NCBI GenBank assembly: GCA_004794655.1
Contig: SMMW01000554.1
Location: 10,178,501-10,242,500 of the forward strand
DNA length: 64,000 nucleotides
Source: Marisa cornuarietis
Lineage: Eukaryota > Mollusca > Gastropoda > Architaenioglossa > Ampullariidae
Reading direction: 5' to 3'
Shown: one piece after another, positions 27,301-39,599 of the stretch
Layout of the letters: the number at the start of each line of letters is the position of its first letter
How positions within the stretch are numbered: position 1 is the stretch's first letter
The notes under the pieces: generated by a model
What the model saw: only the letters and a program-made list of their open reading frames with translations
Databases searched by the model: none
Told to the model about the DNA's origin: nothing
Program-made: the position numbers and the translations under genes

Positions 27301-29423
27301 TATTTTAGCTGTCCTGCCCCACAATAACTAAGGAGTTCTAGAACATTCTTCTTCCGTGAGTACCCGTGAAGATGTTGACAGCGAAGCACCTCCTATACTA
27401 AAACATTTTTCTGTCTCTTTCTGTGCCAGCATAAAGGTATACTGGGGTGTATTTTTTCTGATGACAGGTTAAAGCTCAGCGCGATACTATGTCCAAACTG
27501 TATGGAAAAACACACCCTTCCGCTACAACCTTACATCACCACATCCAGAAAGAAAGTGTGCGTGTGCGTGTGCGTGTGCGTGTGTGAAGGGGCTTATTCA
27601 CTCAGACTTGGGGAATAGTCTCCTGTACTGAGCTTCACGCCGCCATTAGAAAGGAAATGCACGTTAGCAGTACTTTAAACAGTAAGCGACTCACACGCAC
27701 GTCTGTCTGTTTGTCTGTCTGACTGTCCGTGTGGGCCTGAGTGTAAAAAGCCAGTCTTGACAGCCGATAGTGGTGTCGACAAGCAGTTTACGACCGGAGT
27801 CTTGTTCGATTGGCCAAAACGCCAGTTGGCAAGCGGCCGTTCACGCGCGCGTTCCGACTGCCAGGTTGGTCTGAGGACCCTTGGGTGTTCCGGAAGTGCC
27901 GTTCTTAATGAGGTACGCCGTCACAAGAGGTGGGAAACTCGGCTCGCTTATGTGGCCCAGGCGATCTCCAAAAGCGAAGTGGACGAATTCGAAGTACGTC
28001 ACGACTTCTCTTATAGGATCGTTCTCACTGACTGGCCAGTGGAGTCAACAAGATTCAGATGGTGGAGTGGGTACTTTTATTTCGAACTGCTGGCAACCCC
28101 CTTCCCCACGTATTGTAGCTTCGTCCGTGCTTAAATCTCCTAGGACCTGCCGAGTCTGGATTGCAAAAAATATTGCTGTCATCTTCCTAACTGGATAACT
28201 GGCTCCCGCCGCTGCCTGACTGACTTGGTCGGCCGAGTAGATAGTAAATCAACTTTGAATGTGAGTCTGTTCTATGCAAAGCATGATTAAAGAAATAAGC
28301 AAAGAAGTAATTGTAAACAGCTTCCAACAATGTCTTGCTTTGTCAGTATTTCGACTGGCACTTGACTGCAATGTTGGAAGTTTAAGCTTTTCACCTATGT
28401 GATCAATATGAGCGCTTGAATTTTTGCAATGCCAGTAAAGGTGGTCACAGACACAAACAGGTAAAGAATAGACAACAGAATTCACCGAGTGGAGAGCTGA
28501 AAAGCATGGATAGTCGATGGTTTCAGGCTGTTCAAACAATCCTAAATCGTTCCTTACCCTTCGATACAAATGCTCAGTCGCATTATCCCACTCGTCCTCA
28601 TCTCCCTATCCTTCAAAAGAAAACGAAAGGTGGGGGACTAACCAGTTACCAGTCACCGGCACACGACGAGTGTCGTGGCGAGGCCGTGTAATATCTCACC
28701 ATCTCAAGAGCAAATAAGGGGCGCGTGCTGGCTCAAGAGGGCAGGCGAGCCCACAAAAACCGCCTGCCTCGAGGTGTGGTCATTTCTCACATGGACACTG
28801 AGGGCAGCGTTTATTTGCAGATTTTCACCATTTCATATACACAGGTCCGCTGCTGGATGTCCGCAAGAGATTGCTTTCAAGTTGTAATTAATACTGATAG
28901 TTAAAAAACACAGAAAATTGAAGACACACCATAGCACAAAGAATGATACAATTATTCACTGCTAGTGACATTTAAAACAAATATATAAAAACACACGAAT
29001 AAAATTGAATTCCTTTTAAAAAGTTAATCCAGTCAGCTATAGATTTTGTATTTGTTGGACACAGTGTTTTTTAAAATTTATAAAATGCACAGAATTTAAA
29101 AGGTAAAATAAACATGCAAAAATACAAACAAACAAACTTAAAAAAAGAAATAAATTCCAAAATGAAAAATTGGTACTATTGGCTTCTGTTTAGTTAAGTT
29201 AAATTATTTATCTAATGCAAAATTTTATAGTATGTAAAAGTGTATTTCTCTCAAAAACAATATCGTTATGTTAAATAAAATAAAATATATGCGGACAGAT
29301 GAATGTTTCAGTTTACTGATGATCTTATCTGACATACGAAGTTACTTACAGAATATTCGAGTTTAAAAGCAAGTATTCAAGTAAAAGTTCGTAAGTTATA
29401 GGGCTTACAGTAATGAGCGCGCA

Positions 29424-29519
<96 letters not shown>

Positions 29520-32090
29520 CCGTACACGTAAACAGACTGTCCCCGACTTAAAATGATTCGAATTAAACGATTTTTGGACTTAACGGTGATGAAAAATGTT
29601 CACATTCAACAAATACCGTGCTTCGAAGTTTGAGTTTTCAGTACAATATTCAATAAATTACATGAGCTGCTCAGTACATCATTATTTAACTTTTGTTAGA
29701 TCATTTTGGCCAACACAAAACAAATGCAAGTGTTCTCGGCACATTAAAGACATGCTCAGCTTTGATGTTCGATAGATTCAGTGTATTAAATGCATTTTAG
29801 ATTCGCGATATTTGCAACATGATGAGTTTATCGGGATGTAAGCCATTCGAAATATGAGGAGCATCTGTATGGCCGTATACAGCTAGCGCGCGCTCACACG
29901 AACGCACGCATTAGAAACGCACACACAGGAAAGGGTGGGTGGGTAGGGGAGACGAGGAGAGACAGAAGAACGGTGAGATAGGCAGGAAGAGAAATGAATG
30001 GTCTGCCATCAACATTTCGATAGGCTGAGCTCGAAGGTTTCCGCTGCCGGCGCGGAAGATCCGAAAATAGTTTCTTAGCCGGCCACCATTTCCTATCTGT
30101 GTTTGCCGAAGCCAAATCTATTTCCCGATGAGCTCTCTTCTTTTTCCATCTATCACACGCGACTGGAAGACCCCAAAAGTATCAGCATTTAATTTGACAA
30201 TCGTGGACATCCCTCTTCGCCAGCTTGCGGCTAGTTTGACGACACAGCAATCTGTTAGCGGCGGAAAGAAAAGGTAGCCAACAACGTGGGTACTCGGTCC
30301 GCGTTGAACCCCCGAAGCCTCACCTCCACGGTGTTTGACAGCAGAGTGCAGCCGGGGGGAGTGAGATGAGCCCGGCTGTTAAAACCAAGGCATTTGTCAG
30401 CGAGAGGATTAGTTTCTGGGGAGGAAAGAACCGCCTCCATTTTCGTTTGTCTGTTGTAAACTGGTTGTTTTCACCAGCACGGTCGGGTAAATTATGACAA
30501 TTATGACCAAATCTTGCATGGTGCTCGGCTCTTCCTGTACCACACCAGACAAAACCCTAGAGATCAGACGTCCTTCCATTTCTCCAGCTGCACCGGGCCA
30601 TACTTTTTAAAATTAGGCAGGTTTTTCTATTGGCTGGGTCTGTGCCCGAGACAATATGCAATTGTAGACAATTCTACTTGTAGTTTCCTTAATGTTTCTA
30701 CAACCTATAACCATAGCCTCTTCTTGCAGATATTTGAACTTATTTAGAAGACAATTTTCGTTTTTGATCACACGTTGAGCATATCCCACAATCAAAGATT
30801 TATACCAGCTCATGTTTCAGTAATTGATAAAAAGTATTATAAAACCTTTGAGCTGTTAGAAAAACGTAGAAGAACGTTTTTCCTTGTTAAATTTTAGTTA
30901 ATGGTAGCTTTCCGTACGGCACTTTTTCAAACTTTAAACAGGTCAACATTAACTTTTTTTCCAGTTGGACACAAGCCGTTTCTATGGCCACCATTTCTTC
31001 AGCGACCACTTCAGAAAAGAAAAGGGGGGCAGGTTCGATTCTCTAACGATCAGACCATGGAACTGGAGAAAAAATTTGACGCACAAAAGTACTTGTCGCC
31101 ACCAGAACGCAAGAAACTGGCCAAACTGCTGCAGCTTACAGAGCGTCAGGTAAAACCTCTCACCAACAAACATGTCAGAAGGGCCATATATTTGCATCGC
31201 TCATTTTCAAAGTTGATTCAGAATAGTTTACAATTGTGTAATTACCATTTGTTAAGCATCGCATTAAATAATAAAGTGATTTGAATTCCATGGTATAAAC
31301 TCATTTTGTTTGAACGCGTGTCGTTTTTGTAAGAGCTGCAACGAAAGCGGGTTGGCCTTACGTTCTTTTCAATATGTGAAGGCAGAACATTAAAATGTAA
31401 TCACACTTTTCTGTATTAATTTCTTAATTGAAAAAAGCCAAAACAAAAAATATGACGAATTATATAATTCACATTGCTACTTAATGCTTTCAGGTGAAGA
31501 CGTGGTTCCAGAACAGACGGGCAAAATGGAGGAGATTAAAACAGGTAACTTCTTGCCCCCCCAAAAATTCTTCAAAATTTTAGATTAAAAATAAATCGTT
31601 TTGCTGATCAGCATATTATTGTGCAGAAATTTGGATAACATTTAGGCGACAGTAAAAGAAAGATAAATGAAAGGATGGGTAATAGAACATTTGAGCGGAT
31701 AATTAATGGCTAGCTAGCTCTGTGTTCATAATTCCTCCTTCAACCCATCCCTTTGAAATTCGGAGGCTAAAGTATCTTGTGTCACCTTAACAATCCATAC
31801 CATGGTTCCATAAATAGGGGAATGGGGTTACCATTCAACCGCAGCAGCTTTTTGTTTGTTATTATTCGGTACATCAGTCCACTCTGAATTTACGTTTGCA
31901 GGAATCCCCGCCAGGAGAAGGATCGGAAAAAGAAGACGGCGATGGCAAAGATAAGTCTGTGATGTCATTAGATTCCCCACCTGAAATGGAGAGCGACCAA
32001 GAGGACCGCCACACTCCCAGCCCGGTTGATGACGTCATTGCAGACACATATGACGAAATAGACATTGAAAGCGAGACGGGAAGGACTTGA
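11532..32090 (+). CDS. HHEX: Homeobox protein HHEX (haematopoietically expressed homeobox), four exons
   Basis: Four exons join in phase: 11532-12186, 30965-31149, 31494-31544 and 31902-32090, giving 359 residues. The product is a nuclear DNA-binding transcription factor. HHEX proteins act mostly as repressors in endoderm and related tissues and recruit Groucho/TLE through an eh1 motif. Here an eh1-type FLIDDIL lies at residues 78-84, a 14-residue polyalanine tract at about 131-144 (mixed codons), and a proline-rich stretch ahead of the homeodomain. The homeodomain spans about 236-297 with KRKGGQVRFSNDQT, the diagnostic QKYLSPPERKKLAKLLQL and recognition helix VKTWFQNRRAKWRRLKQ. An acidic tail rich in Ser, Glu and Asp follows. 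The homeodomain is nearly identical to vertebrate HHEX, so the assignment is firm. The start is the first ATG of the open frame, with GCC just before it. The N-terminal half is longer than in vertebrates. Confidence 0.96.
12850..13037. repeat. AGCT-rich degenerate tandem repeat of about 30 bp
   Basis: Five or six imperfect copies of a unit resembling TAGCTAGCTCTATAAAGCTA followed by GAGTCTG run head to tail. The unit is itself palindromic around TAGCTA, so the array could form small hairpins. Confidence 0.75.
13641..13677. repeat. (AAAT)n low-complexity run
   Basis: Repeated AAATAAAT units in an AT-rich part of HHEX intron 1. Confidence 0.85.
15144..15236. repeat. (CACT)n microsatellite
   Basis: About 23 perfect CACT units. 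The Leu-Thr-His-Ser peptide frame across it is a repeat translation. Confidence 0.97.
17974..18365. mobile_element. Composite SINE: two inverted copies plus an extra head fragment
   Basis: Three pieces of the SINE family seen at 4085-4348 are joined. A plus-strand tRNA-like head (GATAGCCGAGTGGT) lies at about 17976-18002. A minus-strand copy runs from its head at about 18142 down to about 17998, with AGAAAAGTGAGGTCTCTAAC visible on the minus strand. A plus-strand copy runs from about 18143 to 18365, ending in CCTTTACACTTTTACC. The two main copies are head to head. Each is diverged from the 4-kb copy by many substitutions and small gaps. Inversion during target-primed reverse transcription or nested insertion could produce this; I found no clear target duplication. 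Confidence 0.8.
18641..18716. repeat. (AC)n microsatellite
   Basis: About 38 AC units in HHEX intron 1. Confidence 0.98.
19435..19460. repeat. (GGT)n trinucleotide run
   Basis: About 8 GGT units follow CACG in HHEX intron 1. Confidence 0.9.
21149..21220. repeat. Interrupted (GT)n microsatellite
   Basis: GT units with GCGC and TATG interruptions, an old degrading run. Confidence 0.92.
24308..24384. repeat. (TC)n(TG)n(AGTG)n(AG)n compound microsatellite
   Basis: Four simple-repeat types abut within 77 bp and begin and end with complementary TC and AG runs, so the ends could pair as a hairpin. Confidence 0.95.
26618..26648. repeat. (CG)n(CA)n alternating purine-pyrimidine run
   Basis: About 10 CG units followed by about 5 CA units make an uninterrupted alternating purine-pyrimidine tract, the classic Z-DNA-prone sequence. 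Such a long CG run is notable in AT-rich DNA. Confidence 0.95.
27555..27587. repeat. (GTGTGC)n microsatellite
   Basis: About five hexanucleotide units in HHEX intron 1. Confidence 0.93.
29425..29518. repeat. (CA)n microsatellite
   Basis: About 47 CA units about 1.4 kb upstream of HHEX exon 2. Confidence 0.98.
30965..31149 (+). CDS. HHEX: HHEX exon 2
   Basis: The acceptor TTTTTTTCCAG precedes TTGGACACAAG and the donor is GCGTCAG/GTAAAA. It codes residues 219-280: the HKPFLWPPFLQRPL lead-in and homeodomain helices 1 and 2 up to TERQ. Entering in phase 1 and leaving in phase 0 joins exons 1 and 3 without a frame break. The open frame beginning at 30,901 includes intron sequence. Confidence 0.96.
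31494..31544 (+). CDS. HHEX: HHEX exon 3 (51 nt, recognition helix)
   Basis: Bounded by GCTTTCAG and GTAACT, this 17-codon exon encodes VKTWFQNRRAKWRRLKQ, the DNA-contacting helix with the invariant W, F, N and R residues. It is too short for an ordinary ORF listing. As I recall, vertebrate HHEX has the same short exon. Confidence 0.96.
31902..32090 (+). CDS. HHEX: HHEX exon 4 (terminal coding exon)
   Basis: The acceptor TACGTTTGCAG leads into codons for ESPPGEG and a Ser/Glu/Asp-rich tail ending IDIESETGRT, with TGA at 32088-32090. The acidic tail matches the general character of HHEX C-termini. Confidence 0.95.
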   Translation, partial: ESPPGEGSEKEDGDGKDKSVMSLDSPPEMESDQEDRHTPSPVDDVIADTYDEIDIESETGRT

Positions 32091-33865
32091 GCAGGTGGAC
32101 TCGAATATTGCAGACAGATCTTTCCGTGTGCACCAACTTTTGCATATTTGTCTTTGGAGTCAGTTTTTTTCTGTTAACTCACATTTCATCAGTGAAAAAA
32201 CAGCACCGTGTGTTGAGACTCTTACATGGTGTTCACTAGAATGTCAGAAAATGGTGTCATCTAGCGGTGACGAAGATAAAACATAATTCTTGGACGACGC
32301 TCCATTACATTTCGTTCACATTAAATGTTAAAGAGCTGGTATGGGTGTGTAATTGTGTCCTGTCGGGGGAAAACATTACTTAATTATGAAAGTGACTTGA
32401 ACAAAATCTTAAATGGAGCTGACATCATACGGAAACTGATGAAGGAATCTATGGTGATCACTCAGAACTCAGCACCGGTGTTAAACAAGCTGAGGCAAAA
32501 AATAACCACAACCGCAGACAGTCTTCAAGGGCTGCTTCAAATGGACTGATGTGAACAAGGAGATAGAAGCGACGACAACAGCTCTTGCAACTATCAACTA
32601 GGTTTTTTTGTTTTTTTTTGAGTATGACTGCAGCTTGGGCTTGAGTGCGGCTGCAACACGAAAAATCAGTTATGTGGCGCCGCAAAGTGTCTCGTACCCA
32701 CCACTAACACCGCGTAAACGGAGTTCGTTCTCATGCTGGACCGATGTGAAAGTGATGCAGTACATGGACGATGCATTGCTGTCAGAGGCCGTCACAGTTT
32801 CTCTCACTGCAGTGTTGCTGTCTCATTGCTTCACAGAGCTTAAGAGCAAAGTGCCAGATGACCGAGCATGTTGTGGAAATGCTCGCAATTTTAACTTTGT
32901 GATCTCGAGAAGATTTGAGCTATTGATTGAGCGAATTGACGAGTGACTAGCCACAACAAAACCCACGAATATGACATTCCACCACTAAAAAGTCTTACGG
33001 TCTTCAACGACGTCATTTCCAGGTCAGAGAAAGATTTATTTTCTGCGAAGTTTCCTGTGAAATTTGTCTCTAGCCTTCACAACAGATTAAATCATCAGTT
33101 GCCTTGACGTAGTCTGAAAATGACGAACGACAAGGACAAGGAGAAAGAATGACAGTGGCCAAGACACGTTTGCAAGAACACGGCCGTTGCTGCCTCCTCT
33201 GGCTGAAAAAAACAAACAAACAAAACCTCCAGAGGCACTTTAAATTTCGCTCGCATCTCGTGCTACCGTTCGCCACATTTAAGTCCAGGGAAAGATTCCG
33301 TCCAAAAATGGACATGGTCAAAAAAGCAGCCGAATATAGTATGTGCATGACAAGCTGAGTTTGATTGACATGCTGCCTAGTACTATGTGGCAATAGTACC
33401 GCGCCATCCCTAGCTGAAAATCATCACAGGACGGATGAGGTTTTTTTTTGGTGCATTTCTTTCTTGTGTCGTGTAAGTGCGGAGACTTTGCTTGCCTTCG
33501 GCAGCATTTACTTGCAGCTTTTGACGCTCAGACTCTATGTATATGTAGCGTCCTGTTTGACAATGCTTATTTGCACTTTTCTCTCCCACACATTTATTTG
33601 CAATTTTATATCCGGCAATGTTTATCTGTAATTCTTTCTCCAAACGTCTTTCCTGCTATTTTTCCTCTGAGGTAAAGATAAATACAACTCATTTGCTGTG
33701 GATGTGGCACAGTTTGAACTCGATCTTGGACCACTTGTTTTTTTTAAAAAGAAGGAAGTAGATTTGAGGCTTTTTTTTTAGTACGTTATACCAAGTACAA
33801 GAAGCAAAAACGAGAAACGTGTTGTATGTGTTCAGCTGCTGCCATCTACAAAACACTGGATAAAA

Positions 33866-33880
33866 AATAAAATGAATAAA
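33866..33880 (+). terminator. Candidate HHEX polyadenylation signals (two AATAAA)
   Basis: AATAAA occurs at 33866-33871 and 33875-33880, about 1.8 kb after the HHEX stop, and a T-rich stretch follows near 33940. These are the first close pair of canonical signals I noticed downstream. The 3' UTR length is unproven. Confidence 0.35.
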
Positions 33881-34662
33881 GCGGTTTAGGAGCTGCGACC
33901 CTCTGACACAAGAAAAATTACAGTACAGCCATTGATAATTTTTTTCCATGTTGCTATGTTCTTTTTTATTTGCTTGCACTAAGAGGAAGTCAGACAACTA
34001 ATGAAAAACATTTTTCCGCACAGTATCTGGTGGTGGTTTCATGTAGAAAGCACACATTTCTTTGTTGTATGGTTCTCTCGAAAATTCTTGTTTCTCTAAG
34101 CTTTAAGGCCGACTTTTTCACCCCAGACACTAGTACAAATACAGACATATCATTCATAAAGGTGGAGACCTAAACATATCAGCAAACAACAAGAAACATA
34201 ACAACACAATATCAAAGTGTAGGAGAAAGAGCTCGCAGTCCAGACGTGGCGAAGAAACGTTAGTTTAAACAGTTGGTTTTAAGTTCTGTTTTGACTGAAA
34301 GGCTTCACTAACAGTTCTTACAACGTCAAAATTATATAACCCCAACGCTATAAGTCACAGTTAATTAGATAATAACAAGGAACTATTAAACATAGCTCAT
34401 GAACAGTATCGCAGAATGATGACAGAATTGTTCGTGATATAACATGACAAGCCATTAGCGTATAATAAATAAAAATAGCTATATAAGCCACAGATCATAT
34501 AAAACAGCACTAAAAGAGGTACAAAAATTCACTGGAGCATCGTGACAAGAGAGATCAGAGCGGAAGCGAGGGTAAAGAAAAAAGATTCGCAAAAATACTT
34601 AAGGCTGCAAAAAAAAAAAAAAAAAAGAACAGTTTATTGCTGCACACAAACTACAGAAATAT

Positions 34663-34663
<1 letters not shown>

Positions 34664-34747
<84 letters not shown>
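34664..34747. repeat. (AC)n microsatellite
   Basis: About 42 AC units. Confidence 0.98.
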
Positions 34748-34748
<1 letters not shown>

Positions 34749-35801
34749 GGATGCATGCAATCACTCAGCCGGTACTTGATTGTGTGAGAGAAAGCGAGAC
34801 GAACAATGGGTGTTCCTAAAGACGCCCTTTACACGTTCCGTCAACAATTACCCACGCTTAGCGGTCTCCTGACGTGCACGTTTAGCACAGCACACCATAA
34901 TTTTTGCACCCCGGGTGTGTGTACAGACAACACACTAACACGTAATTGTCCATGCAACCATCTCCGCGTGCCTCTCCGCGCTCTTCTTTGCTGTGCCACG
35001 TGATCAGCGACAGGTAGCGCCGTCTTGCAGCAAGCGTCCTTTACTTTGGCGAAAGAATCTAAACTTTCAGCCCTCCTTTAAAAATTAAACAGTTCCTCCG
35101 AGAAGGCGCTAGAAGTATGCAGAGCTTTGTTGAAAGTAAACATCATTAAAAACCGACATTTAATTGGAAATCAGCAAATCAGTTCATGCCGAAAGAGCCT
35201 GACTGAGACAGTTCTAACAGTTGGTCAACGATTAATTGATCCGTCTTGGTCGTGAGCAAGGATCTGACTTGAGAAATACAAAGATGTCAGTGCTGGATGT
35301 TTGCTTTGAGCCAACCCGCTGTCCGCTGAATGCCAGCTCTCTGTATTTTGAAATGTATTTTTTGATGGAGCGATGGATTTGACTGGCACATGTTATGTGG
35401 GCGGGGCCATGCCATTATCTTTATCCTACCACGACTAATAATTATTATCTCACACCATAAAATCATTAAGCGAAAACCATGAACTAAGTGTGTTAAGTGT
35501 ATGGAAAGAGTAGTTCTCCTGTTTATCTCCCTCCCTTCCAAAAATATACCAAAGGTATTAGTTGACTATCTAGATCTCTGTTTTATATTTCTTTTAAATG
35601 GGAAATGCAGACAAAGTGGAACAATTAGCGTAATTTGTTAACGAGCAATATTTGTCATTGTGCATGTTCTGAAACTAAATACTGCAATGAATAATGTGTA
35701 TATGATTGGACACGTTACTTTGCTGTGAATAAAACCACAATCTATGTACAACAGGCTGTTCTTTACAAAAGCTAACCAGTGTATACGTGACTCTCTCTAT
35801 T

Positions 35802-35870
35802 TTGTGTGTGTGTGTGTGTGAGTGTGTGTGTGTGTGTGAGTGTGTGAAAGAAAGAAAGAAAGAAAGAAAG
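35802..35870. repeat. (GT)n(GAAA)n compound microsatellite
   Basis: GT units with two AGTG interruptions pass into about five GAAA units. Confidence 0.93.
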
Positions 35871-37669
35871 AGAGTTGATGCAATTCATTGCTCTTCATCA
35901 TAGCCCTGTAGCACGCTGCCGTTGTTTGTGTCGACGAAATGAATGAAAAGTGATAGAACCTCTGATAGATTAATGTTGCGTGCATATGTCCGTCTACAAA
36001 ATCTGTGTAATGGGTGTGCGACACCGATAGCTTACTACAGTATGTCTGTGTCTGTTTTCATCAATGTGTACGTAACATTCTTTCTTTCTTCGTTTGTTAT
36101 GTTGTTAATGGATTTGTTAACTTTAGAAAAGTCTGGCTGCTCAAGACCCTCTCTTTATGCACCACTGTAAATAAAACTGCTACATGAGCAACTTTACTCA
36201 AATGATCTTCACAGCCTTACTCCCTACGGTCTCAAACACATATCAATAAATGTGTGTATCCATATTTAGCCCGATATTCAACCAAAGCCACCTTCATAGT
36301 ATCAAGTCATTGATCACTCTAGGATTATATTCTGCGAATAAAGATAAAACAATCAATCATATAATCTACTGTATTATCATGTATCATACGTACAAACCCT
36401 CCTCCTATTCAACTCATCTACTGTATTATCCTATATCGTAGTATGAACCCTCTTCCTATTCAAGGTGAATTAGACACACGATGGGCCTAGATGATTGCAT
36501 CCAGCTAATGAAGACACTGCATTAGGCTTAGCCGCTAAATGAGACGGAAAGTGCAGTTTGTGTTAAGGGCAGTGAGAGCTGGATACGATCAATGGCTCTT
36601 AAAGCCGGCTGGCGATGCTCATTATGCAGTCGCCAGCAATCAGCTGGAGATAAGGCAGTAGGCAGAGCTGCTGGCGCTGGTACGGATGTGTGCTGCAGAG
36701 ATGCTGATGATGATGGTCTGGACTTGAATTATTTACAAAGATTAGATGGGTCTCGTATGGGATGGATGTTAAAAGTTTATGTTGGACTGCATTTCACGAA
36801 ATGTATAGTAATGGGTTTTTATATGAATTGTTCAAATTGATGATATAGATCTTAGAAGGCTTTTGCACCGATGAAAAGGATTTTAGGTACAGTTAATATA
36901 CGGCATGCACTTATACTGACGTGTCGGAACACTGCGGGGATAGGGTGGAAACAGAAGGGAGCGATATGCGAAGCTGCACAGTCTAAGTTTTGAGTACAAA
37001 CACTTCCTGCAGAACCTCTAGTAACTTCAAAGCTGAAGTGCATGTGTGTCATTGGACACTGTCTTTATACAGGAACTCAATCTTTTTCGCTGTTCCTGTC
37101 CCGCATTTTCAGGAAAAGAAATTTTTACAATGCAAGATTTCTGAAACGCGGATTTCCGTTTCGAGGATGAAACACAGACATCTATGCACCTCATTAATAT
37201 TCATAATAAGAAGGTAATTAAAGAGATTGTATCGAGCGTCATTTCGATTAGTGAGCAGTTCAAGCAAAAATGGACGGCTCTTTATAACCGTACAGCTGTC
37301 GTCGCCTTCAGTAATTGTCCTAATTATCATAATGGTGATAAACTGATGGCAATTAATCACACACCAGAACGCTGTTACATATAGTTCTACTTCATAATGC
37401 GAACGATAGTTTTACTAATTACACAACATAAATAGAAACTGATTAATTTCGCTTCTTGTTTATCATGAGCAGGAAGAGACCATTTTACTTTTCTTCTGGC
37501 TTTTGTACAAAAGATTTAATTGAATAAATTTTATTAAAGGAGAAATGGACTATTCCAGTTTTTTTTAAATATAAAATATTAATTCGAAGGGACGTCTCAC
37601 TTTCATATAAGACACAAACAACGGAATGACTCTTTAATTAAATGAGAGCTGACTGCTGTTAATTTGTGC

Positions 37670-38300
37670 TTTTCGCTGCGTTCCCCTGCCACTGTTCTGG
37701 ACTGTTTCCTGAGCCTGTGTCCCATTTTTGTCTTCTTCATCGTCTAACGGTCTGAAACGCCATATCTACGCCATCTTGACTCCTGGACTTTCGTTTGCCG
37801 ATTTAAATCACCTCTACCCTACAGGTGTTCAAGGCTTTCTGCTCTACGGACGGTCCATTTTCCTCGCATCGTTCTGCCCGCTGGATTAGATTGTGAATCT
37901 ACGTGAGTAAACAATCGTGAAGTTGATTCTCTGTTCTCTTGTCTACAATCCTGCCTCCCGCTTCATCTGCTTTCTTGTGGTGATGTGACCTCCGTGACAG
38001 TCATATGTGCGCCAGCCATGAACAACTTTATGTTATTGGTGCCACCCGTCCACCACTACTATTCCCAGTGATACTACAGCCACAAATCACAGCTGCAGCT
38101 GGTAGTATAAGTGAGTTGTAGTGACGGCATCTATCCTGATGGGATTCACTTTGAAAACACAATGTACTCTTTGTTTTGAGACCATTATTATTCTTATGTC
38201 TCTGTGCTTGTATTTCTTCTCTGTAAAGATTGAGCTAGCCTTTGATGGCAGGATAATGCACTATAGAAACTCACTTAATAAATTATTATAAATTAAATAA
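37670..38300 (+). mobile_element. Degraded retroelement 3' end with L2-like tail (weak)
   Basis: GAGCTAGCCTTTGATGGCAG followed by GATAATGCACTATAGAAA and an AT-rich run resembles the better tail at 41567-41645 (GAGCCTGCGTTTGATGGTGG, then AAAGCGCTATATAAAT). The left limit is a guess, and no RT coding was identified in it. Confidence 0.4.
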
Positions 38301-38742
38301 TTAAAATAAATAATTAATCAATTGATTAATTAACCATTTTCGAAGAAACCATTTTGTCATATGTCTAAATTTGCAAGTAATCCAAATCGGTCGTACTTCG
38401 CATGCGCTCGTCGTTTGTTTGGCATCCGGAAAGATAAACGCGGTGAAAAATTATTGCTTATGATTTTCTCAATCATTGAAGCCAGATATTGTGTAGCGCT
38501 AATAATAATAATTATAATAATGAATGAAAAATCGGAAACAACACACATTGGATTTTCTTAACAAAGTTATGTACAACGAAACTTGTTAAAAGTCTATGAC
38601 TGGAAAACTGGAATATGCATATTGCGCAGATGAACAGGTCTCATTAAACAAACATTGCAAATTAATACAAAGATATAATTTGACTTAGGATACACCGTAC
38701 TACGTTTTCAAACCACATTTATTCGAAAGCTATCTGAGATAC

Positions 38743-38744
<2 letters not shown>

Positions 38745-38775
<31 letters not shown>

Positions 38776-38788
38776 ACAAACAAACAAA
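38745..38788. repeat. (ACA)n microsatellite
   Basis: About 11 CAA units followed by CAAA units. Confidence 0.93.
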
Positions 38789-39212
38789 GCAGCATTCAGT
38801 TTAGACGTCGCCATATTTCGCGTACGACCTAAAGCGGTCATTCTGCAGTAACTAAAGGTTTGCTTCCGACTGAATCGTATGGTCTATGATATGACAGCGG
38901 ACAAACATTCGGTTACAAAATACGATCGATTAAAAAGCAGAAGCAAGAAAGACTACCTCCATGCGCACGATTTCTAAAAGCGAAGGAAAGCCAGTAATTC
39001 CAGAAGACAGCGCAAGCTCTTCTTTCTTGCTCTTCTTTCTACTCCCTTTCTTCACATTTCCAGGCCTATAGGACCCGAAGTCTGGGCATCATAAACAGCT
39101 AATCAGTGTATTACATTTTTCTTCACCAAGTCTGGTAGCAACGGATATGTCAATCGATGATGGCCACTGTAACAGCGAAAACATAACTGTTTTCGATATT
39201 TGTAGAGTAAAC

Positions 39213-39218
39213 TTTATT
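39213..39218 (-). terminator. Candidate polyadenylation signal of the C-terminal cassette
   Basis: AATAAA on the minus strand lies about 175 nt beyond the TAA at 39391. The spacing suits a terminal exon and mildly supports reading 39599-39391 as coding. Confidence 0.4.
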
Positions 39219-39390
39219 GATTTCTTGTATTTTAAATATCGAATTGGTACTAGAGCTGAACACAAAACAAAAAGGAAACAAAAGCAGCTATTTCCTTTTC
39301 CTTCCCTAGCGTCTCACCATTAAACACGATTGCGGACATTATCTCTTGCGTGTTATTTGTTGGCGTCTGTGCTATACTTGAACGCCATAA

Positions 39391-39599
39391 TTAAAAGAGA
39401 TTATCCTTTCTTTTTAAAATGTATTCTAATGGTTGTTGTTTATCTGAGGTGTTTTTATCTTTCTGTGGTCCAATATCAGCAACTGTAGGCAAGGACTCGA
39501 GAAACTCGTTGACGGAAGGGGTTTGCATGGCTGTCTGTAGTGAACGGTGTAAGGGAAGTAACTGCAGACTGTGCCTTCTCTGATCGTGTTGTAGTGTAC
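39391..39599 (-). CDS. Putative terminal exon N' of the C-terminal cassette
   Basis: Starting after a possible acceptor AAAG, the frame fits the phase-1 end of M' and encodes 69 further residues, including QTPSVNEFLESLPTVADIG, before TAA at 39391. The acceptor lacks a good pyrimidine tract (CA repeats precede it), so the boundary is uncertain. AATAAA lies about 175 nt beyond the stop. Confidence 0.35.

Larger units (their letters stand above)
12187..30964 (+). other. HHEX intron 1 (18.8 kb), no nested gene seen
   Basis: The intron is bounded by GTGAGC and TTTTTTTCCAG. It contains microsatellites, an AGCT-rich tandem array, a composite SINE and a Z-DNA-prone CG/CA run. Open frames of up to 154 residues (26280-26744 and 27757-28134) match nothing I recognise. 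An intron this long at a developmental homeobox gene often carries enhancers, but I cannot point to one from sequence alone. Confidence 0.85.
34040..39200. other. Intergenic stretch between HHEX and the phospholipase locus
   Basis: I see microsatellites (34664, 35802, 38745) and a degraded L2-like tail near 38230-38300, and no recognisable protein-coding exon on either strand. Confidence 0.5.

Noticed and set aside
27757..28134. 125-codon open frame in HHEX intron 1
   Set aside because: No similarity to any family I know, and an overlapping frame is equally open.
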